Below are positions 18,931 through 27,645 of a stretch of 64,000 nucleotides of DNA, piece by piece. The notes under the pieces were generated by a model. That model was not told the DNA's origin and ran no database searches. It saw only the letters and a program-made list of their open reading frames with translations. Each line of letters begins with the position of its first letter. The first letter of the stretch is position 1. This DNA comes from Mucilaginibacter myungsuensis (GTDB lineage Bacteria > Bacteroidota > Bacteroidia > Sphingobacteriales > Sphingobacteriaceae): the NCBI RefSeq assembly GCF_015222005.1, contig NZ_JADFFL010000003.1, positions 248,001 through 312,000 on the forward strand, written 5' to 3'. The position numbers were made by a program, and so were the translations under genes.

Positions 18931-19752
18931 ATGGAACAGGTCATCGACATTTTTATAAAAGCTTTCGCTATCTCTACCATCAGGTATTTTTTGATCGCCG
19001 GGGTGGCATTCTTACTATGCTATACCTTGTTCGGGCGGAAACTGATCGCTAATAAGATACAGCCCAAATTGGCAGCCAGGAAGGACTTCATCCGCGAGAT
19101 ACTCCACTCTATACAAACCACCGCCGTGCTGACCGTTGTAGGAATGATCGTGATCATGAGTCCGGTGCGCAACTACACGCTGATGTACACCGACATTAAC
19201 GAGTACCCTATCTGGTGGATCTATGCCTGCGTGCCCTTCGCGCTCATCATTCACGATACTTATTTTTATTGGATGCACCGTACATTGCACCACCCAAGGT
19301 TATTTAAATATACGCACCTGCTGCACCATAAGTCTACCAACCCATCGCCATGGGCATCATACTCGTTCCACTTTATCGAAGCCTGGACCGAGGGCGCCGT
19401 GCTGATCTTTATCGTTTGCCTGATACCAATGCACCGCGCCGGGGTGATGCTATTCTTACTCACCAGTTTTACCATTAACGTTTACGGGCATTTGGGTTAC
19501 GAGGTAGTGCCACTGTGGTTCCGCCGTACCTTGGCTTTTCAATTCTTCAATACATCGGTGCATCATAATATGCACCACAGCAAATTCAAAGGCAATTACG
19601 GGTTGTACTTTAGGGTTTGGGATCGTGTAATGGGGACCGAACACCCCGATTACGTGCAAGAGTTTGACCGAGTGCAGGCACAACGGGTGGCGGCTAACGA
19701 GGCTAAGAGATCGAAAGTCCTAAACTCCAACGTAGCAAGCTCGTCTACATGA
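18931..19752 (+). CDS. sterol desaturase / fatty acid hydroxylase superfamily protein
   Basis: An integral membrane di-iron enzyme. The expected His clusters are complete: HDTYFYWMHRTLHH, HLLHHKST and HHNMHHSKFKGNYG, followed by DRVMGTEH. About four hydrophobic segments separate them. Family members hydroxylate or desaturate lipids (sterols, carotenoids, fatty acids); the substrate is unknown. The start is placed at the ATG of MEQVIDIFIKAF, supported by the promoter box. It is followed by a hairpin and a convergent tRNA. Confidence 0.88.
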   Translation: MEQVIDIFIKAFAISTIRYFLIAGVAFLLCYTLFGRKLIANKIQPKLAARKDFIREILHSIQTTAVLTVVGMIVIMSPVRNYTLMYTDINEYPIWWIYACVPFALIIHDTYFYWMHRTLHHPRLFKYTHLLHHKSTNPSPWASYSFHFIEAWTEGAVLIFIVCLIPMHRAGVMLFLLTSFTINVYGHLGYEVVPLWFRRTLAFQFFNTSVHHNMHHSKFKGNYGLYFRVWDRVMGTEHPDYVQEFDRVQAQRVAANEAKRSKVLNSNVASSST

Positions 19753-19783
19753 CCATCGAACGATAAGATCTTTAAAAACGACA

Positions 19784-19806
19784 AAAGCCACCCATTGGGT
19801 GGCTTT
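19784..19806. terminator. hairpin terminator between hydroxylase gene and tRNA
   Basis: AAAGCCACCC (19784-19793) pairs perfectly with GGGTGGCTTT (19797-19806) around a 3-nt loop. On the minus strand it is followed by TTTTG and, seven bases later, a second T run, so it mainly ends the tRNA transcript and may also end the hydroxylase mRNA. Confidence 0.75.
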
Positions 19807-19814
19807 CTGGTAAG

Positions 19815-19888
19815 TAGCGGGGAGCAGGATCGAACTGCCGACCTTAGGGTTATGAATCCTACGCTCTAACCATCTGAGCTACCCCGCC
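19815..19888 (-). tRNA. tRNA-Met (CAT anticodon)
   Basis: A full cloverleaf is visible: acceptor GGCGGGG/CCCCGCT with a G-U first pair, D arm GCTC/GAGC, anticodon loop TTCATAA, T arm GGCAG/CTGCT with loop TTCGATC, discriminator A, and no encoded CCA. The last anticodon-stem pair is A-C. The first pair and stem suggest an elongator methionine tRNA, but a lysidine-modified tRNA-Ile2 also has CAT and cannot be excluded by eye. Confidence 0.9.
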
Positions 19889-20037
19889 GTAATATTTTTG
19901 GTTATGTCCCTTGGGTTTAGTGTCCCGTTGGGCACCCTTTTTTTAAAAGGTTTGCAAATATAGGATAATTTAGTTTCCTTTAGAAAAAATGTGAACTTTT
20001 ATTGCCGAAGAGGCTTGCCAATTGACCGACCTACTAT

Positions 20038-20418
20038 ATGTCCGAAAAGAAAAAATTTACTCTCGAGTATGAAATAAGATCATCTCCACGTATCCTTTAT
20101 ACCTTCCTGGTCGAGCCTAACGGCCTGTCTCAGTGGTTCGCTGACGATGTTACTGTTAAAGATCAGCTATATACTTTTACCTGGGACGGCGAGCCTCAAA
20201 AAGCCAAATTGGTCATCAATAAAGAAAATAAATTAGTGCGTTTTAAATTTGTGGACGATGATCCTGCAGCTTATTTCGAGATGGAAATTTTGCAGGACGA
20301 CCTTACTAACGACGTAGCCCTTGGCATAACCGACTTCGCACCCGAAGAATTAATTGCCGAGCGCAAACTTATTTGGGACAACCAGATCGATTACCTCATC
20401 AGTACCCTGGGCGCATAA
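20038..20418 (+). CDS. START-like (SRPBCC-fold) domain protein
   Basis: A 126-residue cytoplasmic protein with the AHSA1/START-like pattern: EYEIRSSPRILYTFLVEPNGLSQWFAD at the N-terminus, a beta-rich middle (FTWDGEPQKAKLV), and the closing helix WDNQIDYLISTLG. This single-domain form is common in Bacteroidota. Ligand and partner are unknown. It precedes LptF/G and RibBA but has its own terminator, so it is probably a separate transcript. Confidence 0.82.
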   Translation: MSEKKKFTLEYEIRSSPRILYTFLVEPNGLSQWFADDVTVKDQLYTFTWDGEPQKAKLVINKENKLVRFKFVDDDPAAYFEMEILQDDLTNDVALGITDFAPEELIAERKLIWDNQIDYLISTLGA

Positions 20419-20443
20419 TCTATCACCCATATCGCAACATATT

Positions 20444-20479
20444 AAATACCGGCGCTTTGCAATAAACGCGCCGGTATTT
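20444..20479 (+). terminator. terminator of the START-like gene
   Basis: AAATACCGGCG (20444-20454) pairs perfectly with CGCCGGTATTT (20469-20479) around a 14-nt loop, 26 bp after the stop codon. The T run is short. Confidence 0.7.
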
Positions 20480-20533
20480 AGTTTATACTGCACCGCGCAA
20501 CAAGCTTTTTAGTTGTGCCCCAAGATATTTCTG

Positions 20534-20541
20534 TAAATTTG
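20534..20541 (+). promoter_or_regulatory. -7 box TAAATTTG, five bases before the LptF/G start
   Basis: An exact TAnnTTTG match ending five bases before the GTG at 20547. With a start site a few bases downstream, the mRNA would be leaderless or nearly so. Confidence 0.55.
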
Positions 20542-20546
20542 CACCC

Positions 20547-21983
20547 GTGAAAAAGATACACCTGCTCATCCTCAGATCTTTTATAGGACCTTTTGTGGTC
20601 ACCTTTTTCATTGTGATGTTCGTGCTGTTGATGTTATTCCTGTTCAAATACATCGACGATATGATCGGCAAGGGTTTCGATTGGTATGTCATCCTCGAGT
20701 TGATGCTGTACTCTTCAGCCACCAACGTGGCCATGGCGTTGCCGCTATCGGTGTTGCTATCCTCCATCATGACGTACGGCAGTTTGGGCGAGAATTACGA
20801 ATTGGTGGCCATCAAATCGGCAGGTATATCCTTAGGCCGTGCTTTATACCCTATGATCATTGCGGTTTGTGGTTTAAGTATATCGGCATTTTTCTTTTCA
20901 GAATATATGCTGCCGGTGGCCAACTTAAAGTATTATAGTTTGCTTTATGATGTTCGCCAGCAAAAAACGGCTTTCCTGATCAACGAGAACGTTTTCAATA
21001 ACAGCTTCCCGGGCTATAGTATCCGAGTAAAGAAGAAAGACGCGGATGGCCGTACTCTGCGCGACATCATGATCTACAGCCGCTCCGAAAAAAACCCAAG
21101 CAACCTGGATGTGACCTTTGCTGCCGAAGGCATTATGTACCGCACGGAGAATGACCTGGTGATCAGGCTAAAGAATGGCATCCGCTACGCCGAGACCCCT
21201 GCCGATAACGGCTATATGGGGTTACGGTCACAGTTCACACGTTCGGCTTTTACCGAGCGGGTGGCCCGGTTCGACCTTTCGGTTTTTAAACCTAAGCGTA
21301 CCGCCGAAAGCGAATTTAAGGGAGCTTTCCAAATGATGAACCGCGACCAGCTTAACCATTGGCGTGACTCGGTAAATACGCTTACCAAGGTGGCCATTGG
21401 CCGTAACTTTGGTTTGGTAACGCCGTATTTCCGTTACTTTTTAATGCCAAGCAAGCCGGTCCAAAAAGGTCTGAAATATATAAAAGTAAAAGGCAATTAT
21501 TGGGACTCGATAGACCGCGACCGCAAAATGTCTATCATAGCTAATGCCCTCAACGAGGCCCGCGCCGTAAAAGAGCAGGTAAAAGCCCGTGCCGACAGGC
21601 TGGACGAACTACAACTCGAAAGCCGCCGTAACCGGGTAGAATATCAAAAGAAATATACGCTTTCGGCAGCCTGTTTAGCGCTGTTCCTGATCGGTGCGCC
21701 GCTGGGAGCGATCATCCGTAAGGGTGGCCTGGGTTTGCCGGTGGTGGTATCGGTGATCTTCTTTTTGATCTACTACATCATATCCACCATAGGCGAAAAG
21801 TTTGTGAAGGACGGCGACCTTTCCCCCATGATCGGTATGTGGATAGCCATTGTGGTGCTCACGCCGATAGGGTTGTTCCTGTCGTACAAGGCAGCTAATG
21901 ATTCGGAGTTATTCAATGTCGAGGCGTACAACAAGCTCATCAAAAAAATCACCCGGATCTTTAATAAAAAAGCCGCGCAGTAG
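20547..21983 (+). CDS. LptF/LptG-family permease (LPS export)
   Basis: An inner-membrane component of the lipopolysaccharide ABC exporter. Three N-terminal helices (about residues 8-32, 48-70, 95-120), a periplasmic beta-jellyroll-like region (about 120-365) and C-terminal helices after residue 372 match the YjgP/YjgQ layout. FIGPFVVTFF near the start and LFLIGAPLGAIIRKGGLG are family hallmarks. It uses a GTG start, supported by the promoter just upstream. RibBA follows 117 bp downstream with its own -7 box, a neighbourhood I recall as common in Bacteroidota. Confidence 0.9.
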   Translation: MKKIHLLILRSFIGPFVVTFFIVMFVLLMLFLFKYIDDMIGKGFDWYVILELMLYSSATNVAMALPLSVLLSSIMTYGSLGENYELVAIKSAGISLGRALYPMIIAVCGLSISAFFFSEYMLPVANLKYYSLLYDVRQQKTAFLINENVFNNSFPGYSIRVKKKDADGRTLRDIMIYSRSEKNPSNLDVTFAAEGIMYRTENDLVIRLKNGIRYAETPADNGYMGLRSQFTRSAFTERVARFDLSVFKPKRTAESEFKGAFQMMNRDQLNHWRDSVNTLTKVAIGRNFGLVTPYFRYFLMPSKPVQKGLKYIKVKGNYWDSIDRDRKMSIIANALNEARAVKEQVKARADRLDELQLESRRNRVEYQKKYTLSAACLALFLIGAPLGAIIRKGGLGLPVVVSVIFFLIYYIISTIGEKFVKDGDLSPMIGMWIAIVVLTPIGLFLSYKAANDSELFNVEAYNKLIKKITRIFNKKAAQ

Positions 21984-22032
21984 CACCCTATTGTTTTTAC
22001 AAAGAAAAGACCCTGGGTTGCTAACCTTAGCT

Positions 22033-22040
22033 TAACTTTG
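22033..22040 (+). promoter_or_regulatory. -7 promoter box TAACTTTG for ribBA
   Basis: An exact TAnnTTTG match, implying a 5' leader of roughly 50 nt before the ATG at 22101. I looked for an FMN riboswitch in that leader; it is too short and shows none of the conserved blocks. Confidence 0.55.
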
Positions 22041-22100
22041 TGCATCATTTAAGGCGGTGGTCTGCTTGTTGTTCTGCCGCCTGTATCTGTACCCGAACAA

Positions 22101-23312
22101 ATGCTTAATACCATAGAAGAAGCGATAGCGGCCATTAAGGCTGGGCAAACAATTATTGTTGTTGACGATGCTAACCGCGAAAATGAAGGCGACTTTTTGA
22201 CGGCCGCCCGCAACGCTACGCCCGAATCCATAAACTTTATGGCCAAACATGGCCGCGGACTGATCTGCGCCCCTATAACCGCTGCGCGTGCCAAAAAATT
22301 AGGGTTGGAGCCGATGGTGATGCAGAACACCGCATCGCACGAGACCAATTTTACCGTTTCGGTAGACCTGCTTGGTCATGGTTGTACTACAGGTATCTCC
22401 GCGTCCGACCGTTCTAAAACAGTGATGGCGCTGATAGACGACAGCCTCGATCCGGTTGAATTAGGTCGGCCGGGACACATCTTCCCGCTGATAGCTAAAG
22501 ATGGCGGCGTATTGCGCCGCGCCGGGCATACCGAGGCTACCATAGATCTTTCGGTACTGGCCGGATTTGAGCCTGCCGGTGTGATCTGCGAGATCATGAC
22601 CGAAGATGGCGAAATGGCCCGCCTGCCCGAACTGCTGGAAATGGCCAAGCAGCATAATATGGTGATCGTCTCGATAGAGGACCTGATCGCTTACCGCCTA
22701 AGCACCGAAAGCTTGGTGACCCGCGAGATAGCCGTTAAAATGCCAACCGAGTGGGGCGAATTTGATATGATCGCTTTCACCCAAAATGATACCCAAGAGA
22801 ACCACCTGGCCCTGGTAAAAGGCACCTGGGAGCCCGGCGAAGAGGTAATGGTACGTGTACACAGTTCATGCGTTACCGGCGATATTTTTGGCTCGTGCCG
22901 GTGCGATTGCGGTCCGCAATTGCATAAGGCGATGGAGATCATCCAGAAAGAAGGCAAAGGAGCTATTATCTATATGAACCAGGAAGGTCGCGGTATAGGT
23001 CTGATCAATAAACTGAAAGCTTATCACTTGCAAGAGAATGGCTTTGATACCGTTGAGGCTAACATCCAGTTAGGCTTCAAAATGGATCAGCGCGATTACG
23101 GCGTTGGCGCCCAGATCATCCGCGAGTTGGGTATCACCAAAATGCGACTGCTCACCAACAACCCTAAAAAACGCGCCGGCCTGATCGGTTACGGGTTAGA
23201 AGTAGTAGATAATATCCCGATAGAGATACCATCGAACCCGCATAACGAACTATACCTGCGCACCAAACGCGACAAAATGGACCACGCCATTATGCGCGAG
23301 GAGGAGCAGTAG
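22101..23312 (+). CDS. ribBA: bifunctional DHBP synthase / GTP cyclohydrolase II
   Basis: The two committed steps of riboflavin synthesis are in one protein. Residues 1-200 are the RibB domain forming 3,4-dihydroxy-2-butanone 4-phosphate, with [11 protein letters not shown] (acidic metal site), HGRGLICAP and GHTEATIDL. Residues 205-403 are the RibA domain opening GTP, with zinc ligands in [17 protein letters not shown] (C-x10-C-x-C), the catalytic Tyr/Arg region NQEGRGIGL and LTNNPKK. Full length, all key residues present, cytoplasmic. A strong terminator follows. Confidence 0.97.
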   Translation: MLNTIEEAIAAIKAGQTIIVVDDANRENEGDFLTAARNATPESINFMAKHGRGLICAPITAARAKKLGLEPMVMQNTASHETNFTVSVDLLGHGCTTGISASDRSKTVMALIDDSLDPVELGRPGHIFPLIAKDGGVLRRAGHTEATIDLSVLAGFEPAGVICEIMTEDGEMARLPELLEMAKQHNMVIVSIEDLIAYRLSTESLVTREIAVKMPTEWGEFDMIAFTQNDTQENHLALVKGTWEPGEEVMVRVHSSCVTGDIFGSCRCDCGPQLHKAMEIIQKEGKGAIIYMNQEGRGIGLINKLKAYHLQENGFDTVEANIQLGFKMDQRDYGVGAQIIRELGITKMRLLTNNPKKRAGLIGYGLEVVDNIPIEIPSNPHNELYLRTKRDKMDHAIMREEEQ

Positions 23313-23324
23313 AAAAAATATCAG

Positions 23325-23355
23325 GATCGGCGAAGTTGAACAAACTTCGCCGATC
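23325..23355 (+). terminator. terminator of ribBA
   Basis: GATCGGCGAAGTT pairs perfectly with AACTTCGCCGATC around a 5-nt loop, 12 bp after the stop, followed by a short T-rich tract. Confidence 0.8.
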
Positions 23356-23566
23356 TGCTTTTACAGCTTTGACTTTGTAACACAACCGATCAACATAAAC
23401 CCGATCGAAATGGAAAACCCGGAGCGTGAGTTGGCCTTGAGCGAACAGGAGGCGAGGCTTTGTAATGGAGAGCGGGAGGAGACTATAATAATAGCAGGGC
23501 AACTGCTTTTTGATTGAATTTTACCTAAATTGTCTTCGAGACCAAACTACGACTCGGAATACTAAA

Positions 23567-24004
23567 ATGCTATCAATTTTATTGTTTGTTGCCATGATCT
23601 ACGGCTTTAAAACTATAGCTCAAATAAATGTTAGCGAAATATCTTACGCCATCCGTGTAGAACGGGGATATGCCACAACAGAACAAGACTATATCTTAGT
23701 ACATAACGGTTTTAGATATTTAGTCAAAAATCGCCAAACATATAATAAGAACAATTTAGATAGTGTTTATGTATGGAAACCTGAAGGCTATATCCAATAT
23801 TCGTCTAAAGACTTAGCTAAGGATAAGCAACTACTTTCGTTTTACCGGATCAATCAAACTGTAAAGCTGACATTTATTACCAACGGATGGATAAGGATAA
23901 ATACATCCGCATTTAATATAGGCCATCACGATAGAATCAAAAAGATTCTCTATTATTCTGACGAACGAAACAAGGAGCATCTCTATCGATTACGTTACAA
24001 TTGA
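23567..24004 (+). CDS. secreted hypothetical protein, about 145 aa
   Basis: I place the start at the ATG of MLSILLFVAMIYGFK, which gives a signal peptide with a likely cut after TIA; the longest frame begins with a TTG at 23510. The mature protein is beta-rich, with many Tyr, Asn and Lys. No family is recognised. It is noticeably more AT-rich than ribBA and the oxidoreductase next door, a possible sign of separate acquisition. Confidence 0.65.
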   Translation: MLSILLFVAMIYGFKTIAQINVSEISYAIRVERGYATTEQDYILVHNGFRYLVKNRQTYNKNNLDSVYVWKPEGYIQYSSKDLAKDKQLLSFYRINQTVKLTFITNGWIRINTSAFNIGHHDRIKKILYYSDERNKEHLYRLRYN

Positions 24005-24144
24005 TCATCCCTCCCCCGCAATCGTATGCGTAACTTTTCCGTTCGGGATAGTACGTTTACTCACAAATTATCAGATATTTGATAAGGCCGCGTTGGTGGC
24101 CAAAACCAATTAACACTTTATATACCAAATATTTCTGTAACCGC

Positions 24145-25500
24145 ATGGAAAGATCTCGCCGTACTTTTATCAGGCAGGCCGCGTTAATGGGCGCCGGTGC
24201 CTTAGTGGCCAAAAACAGCTTCAGCGCCAAAAGCTACAAACGTATTATCGGTGCTAACGACCGTGTGCGCGTGGGCGTTGTGGGCTTTTCGGACAGGCAT
24301 CGCAGTTCGCACATCCCTTGTTTTATGAACCATCAAAAAGAGATGAACTTTGAGGTAGTGGCCGTATCCGACATTTGGAAACTACGCCGCGAACAAGGTG
24401 CCGCCGTTTGGAAGCAAAAGATGAATAACGACGTTAAGGCTTTCCGCAATAACGAGGAATTATACGATAGCAAAATGGTTGACGCGGTGTTCATCAGCAC
24501 GGCCGATTTTCAGCATGCCCAGCATTTGATCCAGGCGGTTAACGCCGGTTGCGATGCCTATGTAGAAAAACCTTTTGCCGAGAGCATGGAAGATGCCCGC
24601 GCGGCGCTGAAAGCGGTAAAAGCCACCGGCAAGATCGTGCAGATAGGTTCGCAACGCCGTAGTGGATCCAACTACCACGCTGCCGAGGAGTTTATCAAGT
24701 CAGGCAAATTTGGTCCGATCACTATGGTTGAACTGACCTGGAACGTGAACCAGCCTGGCCGCTGGCGCCGTCCGGATCTGGTGGCTCAACTGAAAGAAGA
24801 AGATATTGACTGGAAACGCTTTTTGGGTAACCGTCCGTTCGAGAAATTCGATCCGCGTATTTATCTGGAATACCGCCTGTTCTGGCCATATTCATCAGGC
24901 TTGGCCGGTCAGTGGATGAGTCACCAGATAGATACCGTACACTGGTTCAGTGGATTGAGCCACCCGCGCAGCGTGACCGCCAATGGTGGTATATACCAGT
25001 GGAAAGATGGTCGCCGTAACTGGGATACACTGATGGCGGCTTTTGATTACGGTCCGGCGGACGACCTGACCAAAGGCTTCCAGGTAACATTTGGTTCACG
25101 CATGCACAATGGCGACGAGAACCCGGCCGAGATCTATTACTCTAACGGTGGCGAGTTGAACCTGATCACCAACAAGATATCGCCTAAAGGTGGCCTGACA
25201 GCAGGCGCGGCCAAAGCGATGGGTATGCAAGCCAATTTACTGCCCGAGATAAGCCTGAAAAACACCGAGCGTGTAGTAGCATCGGCCAACACCGGCGGCG
25301 ACGCATTGACATCGGCACACGTACGCAACTGGATGGAGTGTGTACGTAGCCGTGCTACGCCTAATGCCCCGGTAGAGGCGGGTTACAGCCACTCAATTGC
25401 CAACATCATGACCACCGCCGCCGCTCATACCGGCTCTAAAGCTACCTTTAACGAGAAAACGCAAGAGGTTATGGCGAATGGTAAGGTGTTTAAAGCATAA
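24145..25500 (+). CDS. Gfo/Idh/MocA-family oxidoreductase with Tat signal
   Basis: An NAD(P)-dependent sugar or polyol oxidoreductase. The Tat motif RSRRTFIRQ near residue 3 predicts export in folded form. A Rossmann start (VRVGVVGFSDRH), VSDIW and the signature VEKPF are visible, and the C-terminal domain has GLAGQWMSHQIDTVHWF. The ATG at 24145 puts the twin Arg at the N-terminus; the frame's earlier start would bury it. Followed 194 bp later by a DUF6807 gene, a pairing common in sugar-catabolism clusters; the intervening bases hold a mobile-type repeat. Confidence 0.88.
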   Translation: MERSRRTFIRQAALMGAGALVAKNSFSAKSYKRIIGANDRVRVGVVGFSDRHRSSHIPCFMNHQKEMNFEVVAVSDIWKLRREQGAAVWKQKMNNDVKAFRNNEELYDSKMVDAVFISTADFQHAQHLIQAVNAGCDAYVEKPFAESMEDARAALKAVKATGKIVQIGSQRRSGSNYHAAEEFIKSGKFGPITMVELTWNVNQPGRWRRPDLVAQLKEEDIDWKRFLGNRPFEKFDPRIYLEYRLFWPYSSGLAGQWMSHQIDTVHWFSGLSHPRSVTANGGIYQWKDGRRNWDTLMAAFDYGPADDLTKGFQVTFGSRMHNGDENPAEIYYSNGGELNLITNKISPKGGLTAGAAKAMGMQANLLPEISLKNTERVVASANTGGDALTSAHVRNWMECVRSRATPNAPVEAGYSHSIANIMTTAAAHTGSKATFNEKTQEVMANGKVFKA

Positions 25501-25507
25501 TTAAAAA

Positions 25508-25645
25508 TATAAAGTCGCGCTTCCCCTCTTTAGAGGGTCAGGGGTGTGTCCTCCGGCAGCAGGTCCACCGAGTACACACCCCTATTAAAGTGCCTGCTAT
25601 AAAGAACTGTTAGTGCGTCCCCTCTCAAGAGGTGAAACTACGGTT
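25508..25645 (-). repeat. dispersed palindromic repeat, copy 1 (reverse orientation)
   Basis: One end is TAAAGTCGCGCTTCCCCTC (from 25510), with hairpin CCCTCTTTAGAGGG (25524-25537) and GGGGTGTGTCC. The other end has GTACACACCCCT and GTGCGTCCCCTCTCAAGAGG (25613-25632). The order is the reverse complement of copies at about 37117-37278 and 57911-58042. Confidence 0.75.
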
Positions 25646-25694
25646 CGTCACAAATGGTTGATCTATCAATACAAAACCAAAACTACCCAAAACC

Positions 25695-26732
25695 ATGAGA
25701 ACGATCAAAATACTAACCGCTGCCCTTGCACTGGCATCGGCATCGACCGCGTTTGCCCAGCAGCAAGCCGTTACGGTGAAAGCATCGCCAAAAGATCAAA
25801 AGATAGATATCATGATCGGGGGCAAACCGTTCACCACGTTCAATTATCCTGACAGCTTGGAGAAGCCTTTTCTTTTCCCGCTCAACACGGCCGGCGGCAC
25901 CACTATCACTCGTGGCTTCCCTTTAGCGACCCGCAAAGGCGACCCGACGGATCACCCGCACCATATTGGCCTATGGTTTAACCACGAGGGGGTGAACGGA
26001 TTGGATTTTTGGAATAACTCTTACGCTATTCCGGCAGCTAAAAAGAATAAATACGGCTGGATCCGTACCGATAAGATCACCGAGACCAAAGGCGGCAAGA
26101 CAGGCATTGTAGCTTACCATGCCAAATGGCACGACCAAGCTAAAGAGACCTTGCTTGATGAGAACACCCGCTTTGAATTTAGCGGCACGGCTAACGAGCG
26201 CGTTATAGACCGCATCACCACTTTGACCGCCGCCAAAGAGGTAAACTTTACCGACAATAAAGATGGCGTGTTAGGCTTGCGTTTAGCGCACGAATTACAG
26301 ATCCCCACCAAAGAGGACCTGAAATATACCGACGACCGCGGCATCGAAACCGTTGTAAAAGGCAGTGACGACAAGATAGCCAACGGTAACTATGCCGCCA
26401 GCAACGGCAAATACGGTAACGATGTTTGGAGCAGCCGCGCCGATTGGTGCAAGGTGTACGCCAAAATGGGTAACGATTCGGTAAGTATCGCTATTATCGA
26501 TCATCCTAAAAACCCTAACTACCCTACTTTTTGGCATGCACGTGGCTACGGCTTATTTGCCGCCAACCCATTAGGTGAGAAAGTATTTACCAATGGCAAG
26601 TCGGCCTTGAATTTGAAATTAAAAAAGGGCGAGTCAATAACATTCAGCTATCGTATCGTCATCAGCAATGGTAAGACCACGCTGAGTGGTGCAAAGGTGA
26701 CCGCGCTGGCAGCAGAATTTGCTAAGAAATAA
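25695..26732 (+). CDS. DUF6807 (PmoA-like) secreted protein
   Basis: A Sec signal (…STAFAQ) precedes a beta-rich protein of about 320 residues. DHPHHIGLWFNHEGVNGLDFW is the hallmark of the DUF6807 family, which databases also label PmoA; the label does not imply methane oxidation. The His cluster suggests a metal or sugar site in a galactose-mutarotase-like fold. Its position after the Gfo/Idh/MocA gene suggests a role in sugar handling. It ends next to a REP-like repeat. Confidence 0.83.
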   Translation: MRTIKILTAALALASASTAFAQQQAVTVKASPKDQKIDIMIGGKPFTTFNYPDSLEKPFLFPLNTAGGTTITRGFPLATRKGDPTDHPHHIGLWFNHEGVNGLDFWNNSYAIPAAKKNKYGWIRTDKITETKGGKTGIVAYHAKWHDQAKETLLDENTRFEFSGTANERVIDRITTLTAAKEVNFTDNKDGVLGLRLAHELQIPTKEDLKYTDDRGIETVVKGSDDKIANGNYAASNGKYGNDVWSSRADWCKVYAKMGNDSVSIAIIDHPKNPNYPTFWHARGYGLFAANPLGEKVFTNGKSALNLKLKKGESITFSYRIVISNGKTTLSGAKVTALAAEFAKK

Positions 26733-26745
26733 GCCTAAAAAAAAT

Positions 26746-26887
26746 GCCCCATCGGGGCAATATGTTGGTAGTAAAATATAATAATAAAGGTGGCGTGCCG
26801 TAAGTACGCTACTTTTGTTAGGTACCTACGGCACCTTATCGTATATGATAGACATTTACTACCAACATTGAGCCCCTAACGGGGCTC
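26746..26887. repeat. nested palindromic (REP-like) element
   Basis: Perfect arms ATGTTGGTAGTAAA (26762-26775) and TTTACTACCAACAT (26855-26868) enclose a second imperfect pair around GTGCCGTA/TACGGCAC. Each outer side carries its own small hairpin, GCCCC-ATC-GGGGC (26746-26758) and GAGCCCC-TAAC-GGGGCTC (26870-26887). It lies between the convergent DUF6807 and J-KTSC genes. Confidence 0.8.
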
Positions 26888-26902
26888 TCAGGTATGATAA
26901 AC

Positions 26903-27352
26903 TTACGCGTTAGCCACCAGCCTGCTGGTACTGCGGTAAAGGTACTCGTTAAAGATATGTCTGCGGGCAAAACGGCCCGGCGAATCGGCATTGACCAACT
27001 TCACATAAACTTCTCTTGGCACGCTGAAATACTCGTAAGTGCTGCCATCAGTAAAATCCACCTTCAATACTTGTTTCTCGTATTGATAATCGGCTATGTT
27101 ACTGGCAGTAATGGTGGTGGTATAAGCCTCTTTGGTCAGCTCGGCAGTTTCAGGACAGATGCTTACCAAAAAGTGATAAGCCTCGATCATATTCTTGCTC
27201 ATTTCTTCGGCTTCAGCTTTCTTTTCAGCATCATCGTTAAACTTATCCGGGTGCCAGGTCTTCATCAGCGAGCGGTAGGTCTTTTTTAGATCTTCTAAAC
27301 TTGCCTCTTTGGTAACACCTAATAATTTACGATAGTCGATAATTTTCTTCAT
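26903..27352 (-). CDS. J-domain plus KTSC-domain protein
   Basis: Residues 4-65 form a DnaJ J-domain with the HPD tripeptide (KTWHPDKF), which stimulates the ATPase of Hsp70/DnaK. After a short linker, residues about 90-145 match the KTSC domain (LKVDFTDGSTYEYFSVP...YVKLVNADSPGRF), a small fold linked in other proteins to nucleic-acid or nuclease contexts. There is no zinc or substrate-binding domain, so it is a specialised co-chaperone. Cytoplasmic, 149 residues, monocistronic. Confidence 0.88.
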   Translation of the reverse strand: MKKIIDYRKLLGVTKEASLEDLKKTYRSLMKTWHPDKFNDDAEKKAEAEEMSKNMIEAYHFLVSICPETAELTKEAYTTTITASNIADYQYEKQVLKVDFTDGSTYEYFSVPREVYVKLVNADSPGRFARRHIFNEYLYRSTSRLVANA

Positions 27353-27542
27353 GCACTTGATCCTTAATGTATTGTAGCTGAACAGGAAACGTTTGTTAGC
27401 ACCACCTGCAAAAGCAGCCGCAAAGGTACGGTTAATAAAGGAGAATTTTTCCTTTACTTCAAAAATGGGAAATGGGGTTGGGATAAGATCGATGAGGACG
27501 TGAAGGTTTGGTTATTTTACTGTTAAGTTGGGACAGAAAACC

Positions 27543-27620
27543 TATGTAAATTGACTTTTAAATCTATGCAAATTCACTTTATTTTTTATGCAAATTCACT
27601 TTATTTTTTATGTAAATTTG
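27543..27620 (+). promoter_or_regulatory. 22-bp repeat array over the ATPase promoter
   Basis: Four units begin with TATG at 27543, 27565, 27587 and 27609, exactly 22 bp apart. Units 2 and 3 are identical over all 22 bases (TATGCAAATTCACTTTATTT, then TT), and unit 1 is degenerate. Unit 4 contains the -7 box TAAATTTG (27613-27620), 25 bp before the ATG. The two-helical-turn spacing suggests operators on one DNA face. Confidence 0.65.
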
Positions 27621-27645
27621 CGATAGAAACTAACACGGATGATAT

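Noticed and set aside
22041..22100. FMN riboswitch before ribBA
   Set aside because: The leader is only about 60 nt and none of the conserved RFN blocks is present.
27543..27620. CRISPR-like spacing of repeats
   Set aside because: Units are 22 bp end to end with no spacers, and there are no cas genes; it is a tandem promoter array.
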